Positions 9,905 through 18,918 of a stretch of DNA of 64,000 nt are shown one piece after another. A program made the position numbers and the translations under genes. This DNA comes from Gymnopus androsaceus JB14 (lineage: Eukaryota > Basidiomycota > Agaricomycetes > Agaricales > Omphalotaceae). The notes below the pieces were generated by a model, which was not told where the DNA came from, did no database searches, and saw only the letters and a list, made by a program, of their open reading frames with translations. Each line of letters opens with the position of its first letter. The stretch's first letter is position 1. The stretch is from assembly GCA_009733575.1 (NCBI GenBank), contig ML769507.1:1-64000 (forward strand). The letters run 5' to 3'.

Positions 9905-10993
9905 TTAGTATGGTGCTGAGCGGTTGCAACGCTGGAGACAATCATGGTAGTTCTGTTGTGCATGATGACGATGGAGGTGTATGGATGCTAGGGAGTCTAG
10001 GTTCCTCCAGTACTTGAGAAAAGCATCGGACTTCCAGCGTCCGAGAGCTTTCACTACGTCCGGTGGGACACCCGAAGTGAGCAGGTGAGTCGTACCTCCA
10101 ATGCGAAAGCAGTGGCCTGTCATTTTCGGAAGCCCTTTCAAAGACCAGATGCCATTGCAACGAGCGAGGAAGTTGCTTTTTGTTAGGATGGCTAGTTTGT
10201 TGTGTTCGTCACGATATGCCATCAGAGGATGTTTGCTTCCTAAGCGATTGACCTGCAGGTGGTGCCGGAAGGCGCGGTTTGGGCAAGTGCAACCCGCTTG
10301 GGATGCCAGGATGACCTTTTCTCCTCTCGACTGAGCAGTCTTGGTCTTTGGAAGGCGAAGGATACGCTCTCCATTGTTAGGAGGGAGAAGGTCTCCGACG
10401 GTAGGAAGGGTGTTATGGTCGAAATCGGAGATGGTAGATGATGAGCCTAGAAGTTCGCCCACACGCATTTGGCTGGCAAAGAGAGCTTTGGCAGCTGCCG
10501 CAATTGCGTGATCCTTTCCACACTTCCCAGATAAGTCGAGACCTTCGTGGAGGATACGCAGGTGGTCTTCCTTGACTGGCTCCCTTTCCTTCCTGAACGA
10601 GGAAGCAGGAGCCCTGCGTTCTACTCCCGCAAGAACCCTACCAAGATTCAGACCTCCTTTCCACTGCATACCTCTTCGGGCTACCCAACCTTTGACCACT
10701 GAGACCTTTGCCTTCACCGTTGCTCCTGCTAGGCAACCAGCAAAGGATGCTGCAAAGTTGCAAAGCGTGGCTTTGGCCGGCGGGAGGACGTCTTGTTGGT
10801 CCAGTCCTTCGCTATCTGCCCACTTCAGGAACTCGCTGACGTTCTTTAGTTTCCTGTTCCGAGTGGCTGCAGTGATAGAAGAATCCATAACGTTCTTTGT
10901 GGAAGACGATAGTGCTGTGGCGGGCTTGGGTCTCGTGTTTTCCTTAGCACGAGATGCAGAAGACATGGCAGTGTCGCGACAATGTGAGGGCAT
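9905..10993 (-). CDS. Tyrosine recombinase of DIRS-like element
   Basis: This is a 362-residue open frame on the minus strand. The family inserts the circular cDNA of the element into the genome by phosphotyrosine chemistry, replacing the integrase of LTR elements. Visible motifs are the box I arginine in FASQMRVGELLG (about residue 175), the box II signature GHCFRIGG (His-X-X-Arg, about residue 291), and the C-terminal LGRWKSDAFLKYWR with the Trp and the presumed nucleophile Tyr. Length and motif spacing fit a complete recombinase of this group, and no internal stop is seen. The N-terminus is basic and Ser-rich, and the second Met (residue 10) is an alternative start. It lies about 290 bp downstream of the RNase H stop. 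It may still be functional in trans although the reverse transcriptase is broken. Confidence 0.85.
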   Translation of the reverse strand: MPSHCRDTAMSSASRAKENTRPKPATALSSSTKNVMDSSITAATRNRKLKNVSEFLKWADSEGLDQQDVLPPAKATLCNFAASFAGCLAGATVKAKVSVVKGWVARRGMQWKGGLNLGRVLAGVERRAPASSFRKEREPVKEDHLRILHEGLDLSGKCGKDHAIAAAAKALFASQMRVGELLGSSSTISDFDHNTLPTVGDLLPPNNGERILRLPKTKTAQSRGEKVILASQAGCTCPNRAFRHHLQVNRLGSKHPLMAYRDEHNKLAILTKSNFLARCNGIWSLKGLPKMTGHCFRIGGTTHLLTSGVPPDVVKALGRWKSDAFLKYWRNLDSLASIHLHRHHAQQNYHDCLQRCNRSAPY

Positions 10994-11282
10994 AGTGTGG
11001 ATGGAGGGATTGGAAGGAGTCGAGAGTGGTGGTTCGGTTTCAGATTGGGCGTTAAGTTTCTTCCCTCGCTGAGTATTAGACGCCCTTGGTCTGGCGCTTG
11101 CTCGATTCAGTGTATTTCTTGTATGGTACAGTCAGTTAGAATTTATTTCGTTGGAGGCGCAAGAATACATGAAAGGAATATGGAGTTGGAATTGTAGCGT
11201 GATTGTCATATAATAGGTACAGTACGTGGAAACGTAGGTTGTGTGCGTGAGGTATCTCTGTAAGTTCGGATTGGCAAAGTAT
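10994..11282. other. Intergenic stretch of DIRS-like element
   Basis: This is the spacer between the RNase H stop and the recombinase start. No motif was recognised. A short upstream open frame is possible but unsupported. Confidence 0.4.
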
Positions 11283-13496
11283 TTATTTAGTAACGCAAGG
11301 ATCATTTGGAGTAATGGAATTGTTCACGAAGGCTTTCAAGTGTTGTGGAATGGCAGGCGGATGGGCATGCATATGTTTGCGAGGCCCAAGGATTCCTCGA
11401 GATGGATCGTCTGCGGGATTTTTGTGAGTCAAAACCCATACGCATTCGACCCCTATCTCATGCTCTTGCATGAGCTCGATGATTTTGCAGAGAACGAGGT
11501 TGATTTCTGGTCCTCGGGAACAACCTTTCTTCAAGGCGCCTATGACACCTTCGTTATCAGATCGGATTCGCACTTGTATCCTGCGGTGACCCGTGGCAAT
11601 GAGCGTTCGGATGGCTAGTTCGATGGCTACCATCTCCGCCCAGCCAATGTGGCGTTCTGGGTTGCTGTCCCAGCCATCCTTAAATTCCCAAGCCAGCCAT
11701 CTTCCGTTCAAGATCAGGCCGATACCCCAGCCTGTTGACGCATCGACAAAGAGCTCGATGTCTGACATTGCTGGGAGCTTGATGATATCCAGACCGACGA
11801 AAGGTCTGCACAGGTATTCATGCCACCACTGGAGGTCGTCGTGTAGTTTTGAAGAGATGGAGTGGTGTGAAAAGGTCTGTGCTCTCGAACCTTTGAAACT
11901 GGAGTGGAACCCGTAAAGGTTGACTAGGTGTGAACGGCCAGCTGGGACGACGAGGCATACATGGTTGAGCGTTCCTATGAGAGTCTCGGCGTTGTCCATG
12001 CTCTGTTTCTCCAGGGACAACCAAGGAAGAATGCGGTCGACGTACTTCGCTTTCTTCTCCTCTGGAAGCTCGACGGTTCGTTTGACAAGATCCCAGAAAA
12101 AGCTGATATAGAGATAGGAGAAGGCGAAAGGCATGAACTTCTTGGGGGCCCAGGGCCATCCCAGGATTTCCGCCATGTCCCAAATGATTGACTCGTTGTA
12201 GGAGTATTCGAAGGTCCCATCGGAGAGTTTGCGCTTCGGGAATCTGAAGAAGATAAAGTCATCGACCCATTTGAGGAGGGCCTCCACTCCTTGATGCTTT
12301 AGTATCCATGCCATTGCATCGGCGATCCACCCCCATAGGCCAGGAGCGGATCATTTGCCAAAGTTCAGGCACAGGTCTAAAAAGACCTTTCCATCAATGG
12401 AGAGAGCGGCGAAGGCCCATGCAGACGGATGGATAGGGATGTTTCTGAAGGCGGCGTCTACATCAAAGACTGCCACTTGGGTTCCTGGTGGTTCAGTATG
12501 AGATTAGTATCGTATCACAAGCCGGAGTGGCCAGTGTACCTTCTGGGGCTTTGGCTATGAGGAGAAAGCAGTCTGCGAAGGTACCCCAATCACACGGGAA
12601 GTTGTCCGAATCAATTAGTGCGTTCATGGAGATTTCTGCGGGATTCACTGGGAGCTTTGCGGGCGAGTCTAGAGGTGGAGTGTCGCTAGGTGGTAACAGA
12701 GAGGGAGCGGGATTATCAATGCCCGCAGGGATAGGAATACACGGAGGGGATTCCTCTGGAATGAAAGGTTTCGATTTTGGAAAAGAATGGCCAATAACAA
12801 GACGGAATTTGCCTGGGCGCTGTTTGAGTACAGCAATGGGTGCAGTTCGAATATGCCCTAGTTGCGATTCGAGGACTGCTGGATCAAAACCTTTGGATAC
12901 TCTTCCAAGGTTGATCTCATCAAGGAGTTTTGCGTGGACCACTGATGCGTCTCGTTCGGACTTGAAATGGTTTGGGGGATGAAGGAGGAAGATAGAACAA
13001 AGTTTTCGACGCCAATACAAACACCCTCAGCAAGGCCTTTCGGAACCTCGGAGAACTTCTCGGGGGCATTAGTTTCCCTGAGAAGTCTCACCCACGCTTC
13101 TGGCTTGAAGCGTGTTACGGCCTTCACCTCAGTGAGGGTGCTGTTGGGATCCATGGTCGGAAGAACCACAGGCCCCGCATCGGTGTTCGTAAGTGCAGGA
13201 GGAGGGGTCTTTGCAGCCGTTGGGACCGTTGAATCCGATGCAGTAGCAGCAACCTTCCTTGTCAACGAACTTCTTTCCTTCCCTGTGCAGCCAGTCACCT
13301 TTCTTGAATCAGTGATCTTTGTGGTGGTGCGAATTGGAAAGGCAGAGCCAGCAGATTGTACGGTTCCGAGACGAGGAGCTTTTGGTACTTGAATCTGTTC
13401 CTGGAGGCCCGTTGTCTCGAAAGGACCGTTTGGAAGGACGTGAATGAGAAGGACCGGAGGAGCTGGGACGTTGTTCTTCAGAGACCAATGTGGCAA
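11283..13496 (-). pseudogene. Reverse transcriptase-RNase H of DIRS-like element, broken
   Basis: On the minus strand the frame from 13496 contains a linker with FSEVPKGLAEGVCIGV. Homology then shifts frame at a G5 run (plus-strand 12974-12978) and continues as PPNHFKS..RVSKGF..FRLVIGHSFPK. A spliceosomal intron is evident at 12485-12539 (GTACAC..CTAATC..CCAG). It joins APEG to TQVAVFDVDAAFRNIP, which carries the first catalytic Asp. A TGA at 12351-12353 interrupts the thumb-side segment. The frame then reads through VDDFIFFRFP (the active-site Val-Asp-Asp) and an RNase H domain with DASTGWG, a Glu in GWAEMVA, and SDNEGV. One frameshift and one stop make this copy defective. Gag overlaps its start. 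Confidence 0.8.
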
Positions 13497-15421
13497 GCTT
13501 TCTGCACTCCATGTTGAACATCATCTGGTAGAGGTTCTCGTGGAAGAGGTCTATGCGATTATTCTTTTCCTTGTTGTTAAACCAGTCTCTGAGGGCCTTC
13601 TCGACATACAGTTTGTATGTCTTGAAGTTCTGGATGAAGTCAGGACGTGTGGTTACTGAGCGGAAGAGGCCCTCGATCATCGCAGCAATGTTCATCGCTT
13701 TGGGAGTGCCAACGTGACCGGACTTTCCTGGGATGAAGTGGTTGAAAACAGCTCTCGGATAGGCTGCTGCAATTTCTGTGAAATCGGTGGCTGTAATCTT
13801 GGACAATGGATAGTCCACCAACCTCTTTGACTTCACCTTGACCTTGTCCGCTTCGAAGACCAGTGACTCCCCCTGGTCGGTGATGGACGAGCTGTCCGCA
13901 AACCGACTGGCAAAGTAGGCCATGGGGATGTATTCCCCCCAGCCCTTCCTCAGACAGGAGATGACCGCCAAATTCAGAGCCGTTTCAATTGCGTATGGGG
14001 TCGCAATGGATGGGACTACCGCGAACTGAGGGTCCCTGAAATCGCTTCCATCGTCCTCCTCCTTGTCCATTGCTACACCTGGATGTACTGCCTGCGTGTG
14101 CGTAAACTGCGGCAGAGGTGGGGCAAAGTTCTGCACTGCCAGCTGTGTGTTTGTGTACACCGGCATGCTATATCCCATCTGGTAGTGTGGGTGGGGCATG
14201 GGTGGTGGGAATGCAGCATGTTGGAGGCTGGGATGAGAGGACGCTGGAGACGGGTAGGCAGAATATTGCTGGCGCAAAGGAGGATACTGGATTCGGTTTT
14301 CGGACGAATATGATTGCTCTTGGAAAGTTGGCATATTGAGCCAGCGTGGAACTGTAGACGGTGCTACGGCGGATTGTGGAGTGGGGCACCTGGCAGACAG
14401 GTTGGATTGGAAGTCAGGATTTCCAGTTGCCCGTGGATTCAAGAGCATAGTCCCGAAGTTCAAAGCTGGAGCGCGGAAACTAGGGTATTGGTCCTGAGGA
14501 GTGTCCCTGGCCAACATCGTCCACTGAGAGATAGCAGAGCCAGGGAAGGGTGAGGCCAGAGGGCCAGCACGCCCTCCCGCTGGTCCCAGTAGGCGAGATC
14601 CTGCCCGACCCGAGACAACGGAAGTCACTGACCCGGGGGTGGAACCACGTTGGCCAGCCGTTTGGGGGACACGAGTTATCAGGGAGGTGGAAGAGGCCCT
14701 AGATTGTCCAGTCGCTGGAGCAGCGACGGAGCCACCTGTATGGAGCAAGGTGAGTGGAGAGAAAAGGAAAAGCACTAGGAGTGGAGTGCTCACGAGAGCC
14801 ATGGACCATGGATGTCCTGGAAGGTACGGGCGTTGGAAACACATTGGATTGGCTCGGAGAGCACAGAGGAAGACTGCCGCCAAAGGTGTGATCCCCAGGC
14901 TGAACAACAGGTACTGCATAAGCAGAGGAAGTTGACAGACAAAGAATACTTACCAGCGGAGACAGTGTACTGGATGTTTGAGCTGCTGCACCATTGCGCA
15001 TGGATACAGCCGGACTCAGAACGGAAACCGTCGGAGAATGGCTTGAGGAAGGAGGTGGAACCCTCGAAGAGGAAGCCTTGGGCGGTCGACGAGGTGACAC
15101 GATAGTCACTCCATTGGGCAGAGGCCCCAGAGGAGCACGATGAGGATCAACTGCCCTCGCCTTGCCCTTGCCTCTGTTGGCCAACGTAGTCGCCAGTTCA
15201 GCAGCGGCAGCAGCGCGTGTACTGGCGATAGGGACAAAGGCCTCGGATTGAGCGTCTGCACCTGCTCCAGGAGAGTGAAGCAAGTCCTTGCAGCAAGGAT
15301 TTCCCGTGGGACATCCTCTGGCAGCAGGCTGGATGACCCTGAAGTCAGTAGCGGTAGCTTCAGCTACCTCTTTGTCGAGCTGGTCCTGCCTCGTACGAGA
15401 GCGCAGACAACGAGTGGACAT
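13309..15421 (-). pseudogene. Gag-like protein of DIRS-like element, in two frames
   Basis: The N-terminal part (15421 to about 14800) starts MSTRCLRSRTRQDQLDKEV and is Ala/Ser/Pro-rich with a KGKARAVD segment. The rest (from about 14919 to 13309, other frame) is Pro/Gln-rich, then has a globular part around LNLAVISCLRKGWGEYIPMA. It ends in a single zinc-knuckle-like motif, CWLCLSNSHHHKDH. The change of frame falls where a GTAAGT donor (about 14952) is followed by several CAG acceptors (14917, 14877), so an intron may connect the halves. Otherwise it is a frameshift. The nucleic-acid-binding role is inferred from position and the Cys/His motif. Confidence 0.65.
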
Positions 15422-15716
15422 GAGAGAGAAAAGATAATTGGGAATGCGAGATTGAGAAAGGGCGCGTGGATAGCGACAGTGGATTTTGAGAGAGAATTTG
15501 TCGAGAAGCGGATTGAGTGATTACAAGAAAAGCTCAAAGAAGAAAGATATATATATATAATAAACGATATTAAGTAGTTTATTTGGTAGTAAAGGATTAT
15601 GGAGAGGATATGGTGATGGTTGAGGATCAAGGATGAGAAAAGCCCGAGCCGTGTGACCTAACGCAATATAACGAAAACGCGGCTTTGTCGTTCCCACGGT
15701 CCTCCGAAGCCTGTAC
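15422..15716. other. 5' leader of the DIRS-like element
   Basis: This non-coding part lies upstream of gag on the minus strand. It has a (TA)n stretch at 15549-15561 that could supply promoter function. No repeat matching the other end of the element was found by eye. Confidence 0.4.
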
Positions 15717-16821
15717 TTACACTGACTTGAAAAAGAAGTATTTTCACTTGAACTCTAAAAACAATAGTTTCAATGTGGACTTGAATGTCTCGTTTTCACA
15801 ATAAGAGTGAAATTAATTGTTTCAAAGAACAATTCAATTTTCTGTTGAAAGATTGTCTTTCACTGTTCGGTTTGGCAGCAGCCCAGTTAAGTCCAAAAAT
15901 TGAAGTATTGTCTTTCGGGAACTAGCTGAAAGGGTTCTTCAAAGCAATTTCTTTTGCTCTTATTGTGAAATAAAAGCATTCAGTCTGCCTTGAAATTATT
16001 GTTTTCAGAGTTTAATTGAAAACAATTCTTTTGGAAATCAGTGTAAATTCAGAAATTCGGAAGGTAGGAATTTTATTCATTCATCAGTCTGTTGAAATAA
16101 CATTCTTCCCTGACTCTCAAATGAAGTGTAGAGAAAGGGCCTTGTCTGCTGCAATTGAGCTACAGTCAAAAAGGCCCCATTTAGTTAATCAGGTTTCTTA
16201 TCTTGTATCTTTATAAGCAGAATCTGTCATTTCCTCTGACTGTTCCCTATTTATGGCTTATCTTGATGGGTCAGCGAACCAAACAGTCATACATTTTTGG
16301 TCATCTGTATTGTCAATGGTGGCTGTTTCAAGTCGTGGCCTCTCGCTGTTTACCACTTCTGACACACAGCCGCTATGGTATTGACCTGGTATTGACTATT
16401 ATTGAATGTAATCTCTCAATGACCTTCTTGTTCATTATCTGAATTCTGAACCCAATTGGTTGCACAGTAAAAGACATAAGTGTTCACTGTCTCATTAATC
16501 CGTTCATGAATTCAAGTTTGGGCTGTTTCCTTCATTAGAACACTTAGTACCTGTTCTCATTCACATAATTGTTTAATGTTGTTATCTATGACTGGTTATC
16601 TCTCTGCTGGTACTTGAACTTAGACTGCTTGTAGACTGCTCATATTGATGGCATGTATTTATTTGCTTGGTAAGCACTGGGGTGGGAGCCGGGGACCTGC
16701 CACTGCATGTGGTGCTACAATCCATATTTGTCCAAAAGCACATTTTGCGTAGATACAGAAATCATTTATTTCACACTGCTTCAGCTTGGCTGAAGCATAA
16801 TCATTGGTGGCATGAATCACA

Positions 16822-17317
16822 TCTCAGAGAGCAATGAGAGCATTACATCTGGAACTTGCACAAGTACTGTGTAGTACTACATAGTGCACCTAGTGCCCTA
16901 GTTCAGCTAGTTAACCCCCCTACAGGCTACTACCTAGTACTACGCAGTACATTATGGAATTCAATGTCTTGTCTTTTGCAGCCTTAAATCCAAATCATTT
17001 GATTGTTGGAGTCTCTAGATTATTATCACCAGATATTCACTGTCATTTCCAGGCAATTTTATTTCCATCTGGAAAAGTGCCTAAAGCCCTGAGATATCTG
17101 AATATCTCTGGGGGAGCCCAGGAAAGGTCCCAATCCTTAGGCTTTTTCAGGTAGTCTTGAAATGTCCTGGGCACCCTGGGTGGCTCAGGGTGCCCAGGAA
17201 AATGCCCATATCCTAGTGAGTGTTATGGGTTCTGTACAGAGCACCCAAGTTTTGCTGATGTATCTATCATGTCCTGCTATAAAAACACTCATCAGCAAAA
17301 CATGTATGATGCAGCCA
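16822..17317. other. Inner end of left arm
   Basis: This is shared with 22974-23468. It contains CTAGTACTACGCAGTAC/AGTACTGTGTAGTACT palindromic words, a GGGCACCCTG-GGTGGC hairpin around 17165-17205, a CATCAG-type right end at 17265, and a CATCAG-type left end at 17288 facing the spacer. No gene is seen. Confidence 0.5.
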
Positions 17318-17572
17318 GGTACCTAAGGTTATATACAGTCCTAAGTACAAATGATATATCGGACAGGTGGCTACTGCATGAATACTTGTGGCTACTGTCC
17401 ATATGGTGAAGTGGGTACTACAAGAGAGCAAGTGGATACGGTGAGAGACTGAGTGGAGTCTGCAAGATGATAACAGTGGAGTGCATGGGGTGGTGATACA
17501 AACAAGTGGAGACTACAAGAAAGTGTTCCATGTATAGTTCGATAAGATATATTTACCTTTGATATTCCAACA
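17318..17572 (-). mobile_element. Truncated copia LTR, minus orientation
   Basis: The minus strand begins TGTTGGAATATC at 17572 and matches the solo LTR at 4137-4500 from its start to the TATACAGTCCTAAG block. It is then cut off exactly where left-arm homology to the right arm ends. The inverted-repeat boundary therefore coincides with a truncated LTR. Confidence 0.7.
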
Positions 17573-17833
17573 CATACATGACATCATGTTCTCTAGACTC
17601 TCACTGTATCCACCTTTACTTTCATGTAGTAGCCACAGATGTTCTCACAGTAGCCACACTACCTTATATATGTATATGACATTGTTACTTAGGACTAGTA
17701 TATACTTAAACCCTAGGTAGATACACCATATAACAAGTGATCCTTTCATCTCCCATCAACATGTGTGATTGTTCTACTAAGTGCCATGTGCACTTACTGC
17801 CGCTACTTCCTTTTTAGGAAAGTAACTCTAATA
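17573..17833 (+). mobile_element. Divergent copia LTR 3' part, plus orientation
   Basis: This resembles the same LTR in the opposite orientation. It has TGTATCCACC, TAGTAGCCACA, a GTGTGATTGTTCTACTAAGT block, and the end AGTAACTCTAATA. The two LTR relics are head to head with their start regions touching at 17572/17573. Confidence 0.55.
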
Positions 17834-17867
17834 CATAATGCCACTTAACCACCTACATGACTGTCCA

Positions 17868-17985
17868 CATCAGCAAAACCTGGATGTTCTGTGCAGAGCT
17901 ATACAGCTCCCTGGTTGCTGTGGATCACTGTGGATTACTGTAAGCTGTTGTGGTTGCTGTAGCATTCACCCAAGTTTTACTGATG
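17868..17985. mobile_element. Short CATCAG-family element
   Basis: It starts CATCAGCAAAACCTGG and ends CCCAAGTTTTACTGATG, with CA on both sides (17866-17867 and 17986-17987). At 118 bp it is the smallest complete member seen. The interior is TGTGGATCACTGTGGATTACTG-like repeats. Confidence 0.75.
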
Positions 17986-17989
17986 CAGT

Positions 17990-18470
17990 CAATTTTGAAC
18001 ATAGCAAGTAGTAAAGGGAATGAAGCAAGCTTATCCTAATGATATACAGTTTTCCAGGTGAAACCTGTAATGAAAAACACATATGCTCAAGCCAAACAGG
18101 GCTAAAAAAAAAACACCTACACAGTATTGCTAACACCTCTAATTTCTCCATTTGTTGAACACAAAGAACTCAGCATATAGTAGTAGTTCAGTCTGAACCT
18201 TACCCAAGATAGGAAAAATGATTGAGTAAGAATTTATGTGTCAAAGTCTCACAGAAAACAACCAAGTTCACTAGCTACAACTGGTAGAACGAGCCCTTCA
18301 TATAATGATTATTGTACACCAGAACAAGTATTGAAAATGCATATAGCATCTTTTGGGCAAGAGTCACACATGGTGGGGGACTCGGATGAGAAGCAACATA
18401 TGACTGACATCATTAGACCTCAGCTTGACCTCAACCTGAGCTGTTCTTGATCATCAGAGCCCATGACTGG
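17990..18470 (-). pseudogene. Duplicated 5' fragment of the membrane-protein gene
   Basis: This is a direct, diverged copy of 20215-20640. It keeps the CAGGTGAAACCTGTAATGAA block of exon 2 (SPGKLYII peptide), the GTAGTTCAGTCTGAAC intron words, and the first exon region. It is frameshifted and lacks the rest of the gene. It lies about 450 bp beyond the 3' end of the intact copy in the same orientation, as a partial tandem duplication. Confidence 0.65.
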
Positions 18471-18918
18471 ATGCAAGGCATCACAATGATACCATCTGAT
18501 GCAGCAAGGTTGAACATTGACCTCTGGAAACTTGCTAGAAACGCTGAGACTTAAAATTGTTCATAACCAATGGCTACAAACAATGAATTGATTACCCAAT
18601 ATCAGCTTCCGGAATTCTTGTTGGCAGTGGAAAAATTGAGTACAATTGACTCGTCAAGGGAATGGGCTCATTCAGACCAAATTTAATTATTTAATCAAAC
18701 AATTTTGAAACTTGAATGATTGAGCTCGGTCGAGTGAAACCTCATCAAGTGAAAAAATATCCTTTGCGAAAGCTCGAGATCATTTGACAGCGTAAATCGG
18801 CGCCTACGGGTCTGAAAGTATATAGATGTATCGTTGCCCACTGTTTGAATATGCTCTTATGGAGTAAAAGACGAAATAAAATATGATATTAAAAAAGAGG
18901 TAAGTACTTGGATTAAAT
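18471..18918. other. Intergenic region
   Basis: No gene or repeat end was recognised. It is AT-rich toward 18860-18900 and probably holds the 3' end and polyadenylation region of the minus-strand gene at 18919. Confidence 0.4.

Larger units (their letters stand above)
9506..15716 (-). mobile_element. DIRS-like tyrosine-recombinase retroelement, inserted in left arm only
   Basis: Left-arm homology to the right arm stops at 9505 and resumes at 15717, where the right arm (about 24572) is continuous. This defines a 6.2-kb insertion with at most a TT overlap and no longer target duplication. Minus-strand order is gag (15421-13309), reverse transcriptase plus RNase H (13496-11283), then tyrosine recombinase (10993-9905). 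This gene order and the absence of LTRs or integrase are the hallmarks of the DIRS/Ngaro group. No clear terminal inverted repeat was found at the two ends. A tandem 17-bp repeat sits at about 9728-9770. Confidence 0.85.
9350..16814. mobile_element. TIR element with terminal stem-loop, split by the DIRS element
   Basis: The ends are CCACCAATAATTATGCTTCAGC and the inverted copy GCTGAAGCATAATCATTGGTGG. Each end carries a short hairpin (TATGCTTCAGC TTG GCTGAAGCATA), with further inverted blocks inside (for example 15760-15850 against 15950-16060). AATCACA flanks both sides (9343-9349 and 16815-16821), as a 7-bp target duplication would. It is inserted in the membrane-protein pseudogene. Without the nested 6.2-kb retroelement it is about 1.25 kb. 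It has no transposase and so is non-autonomous. The right-arm copy is at 23476-24753. A degenerate end occurs at 49140-49268. Confidence 0.7.
1..17317. repeat. Left arm of giant interrupted inverted repeat
   Basis: The whole stretch reappears in reverse complement at 22974-34602. Examples are 1-60 against 34543-34602, 2252-2545 against 30554-30847, 7861-8121 against 25954-26214, and 16016-16216 against 24074-24274. Identity is high by eye, with scattered substitutions. The offset between arms changes stepwise because each arm carries insertions and deletions absent from the other. The left boundary is not visible, since homology begins at base 1. The inner boundary is near 17317, after which the arms diverge. 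The content is transposon relics and no gene in the arm looks intact apart from parts of the nested DIRS element. Confidence 0.95.

Noticed and set aside
10101..11197. Plus-strand open frames opposite the tyrosine recombinase
   Set aside because: They are antisense shadows of a recognised coding sequence and have no homology of their own.
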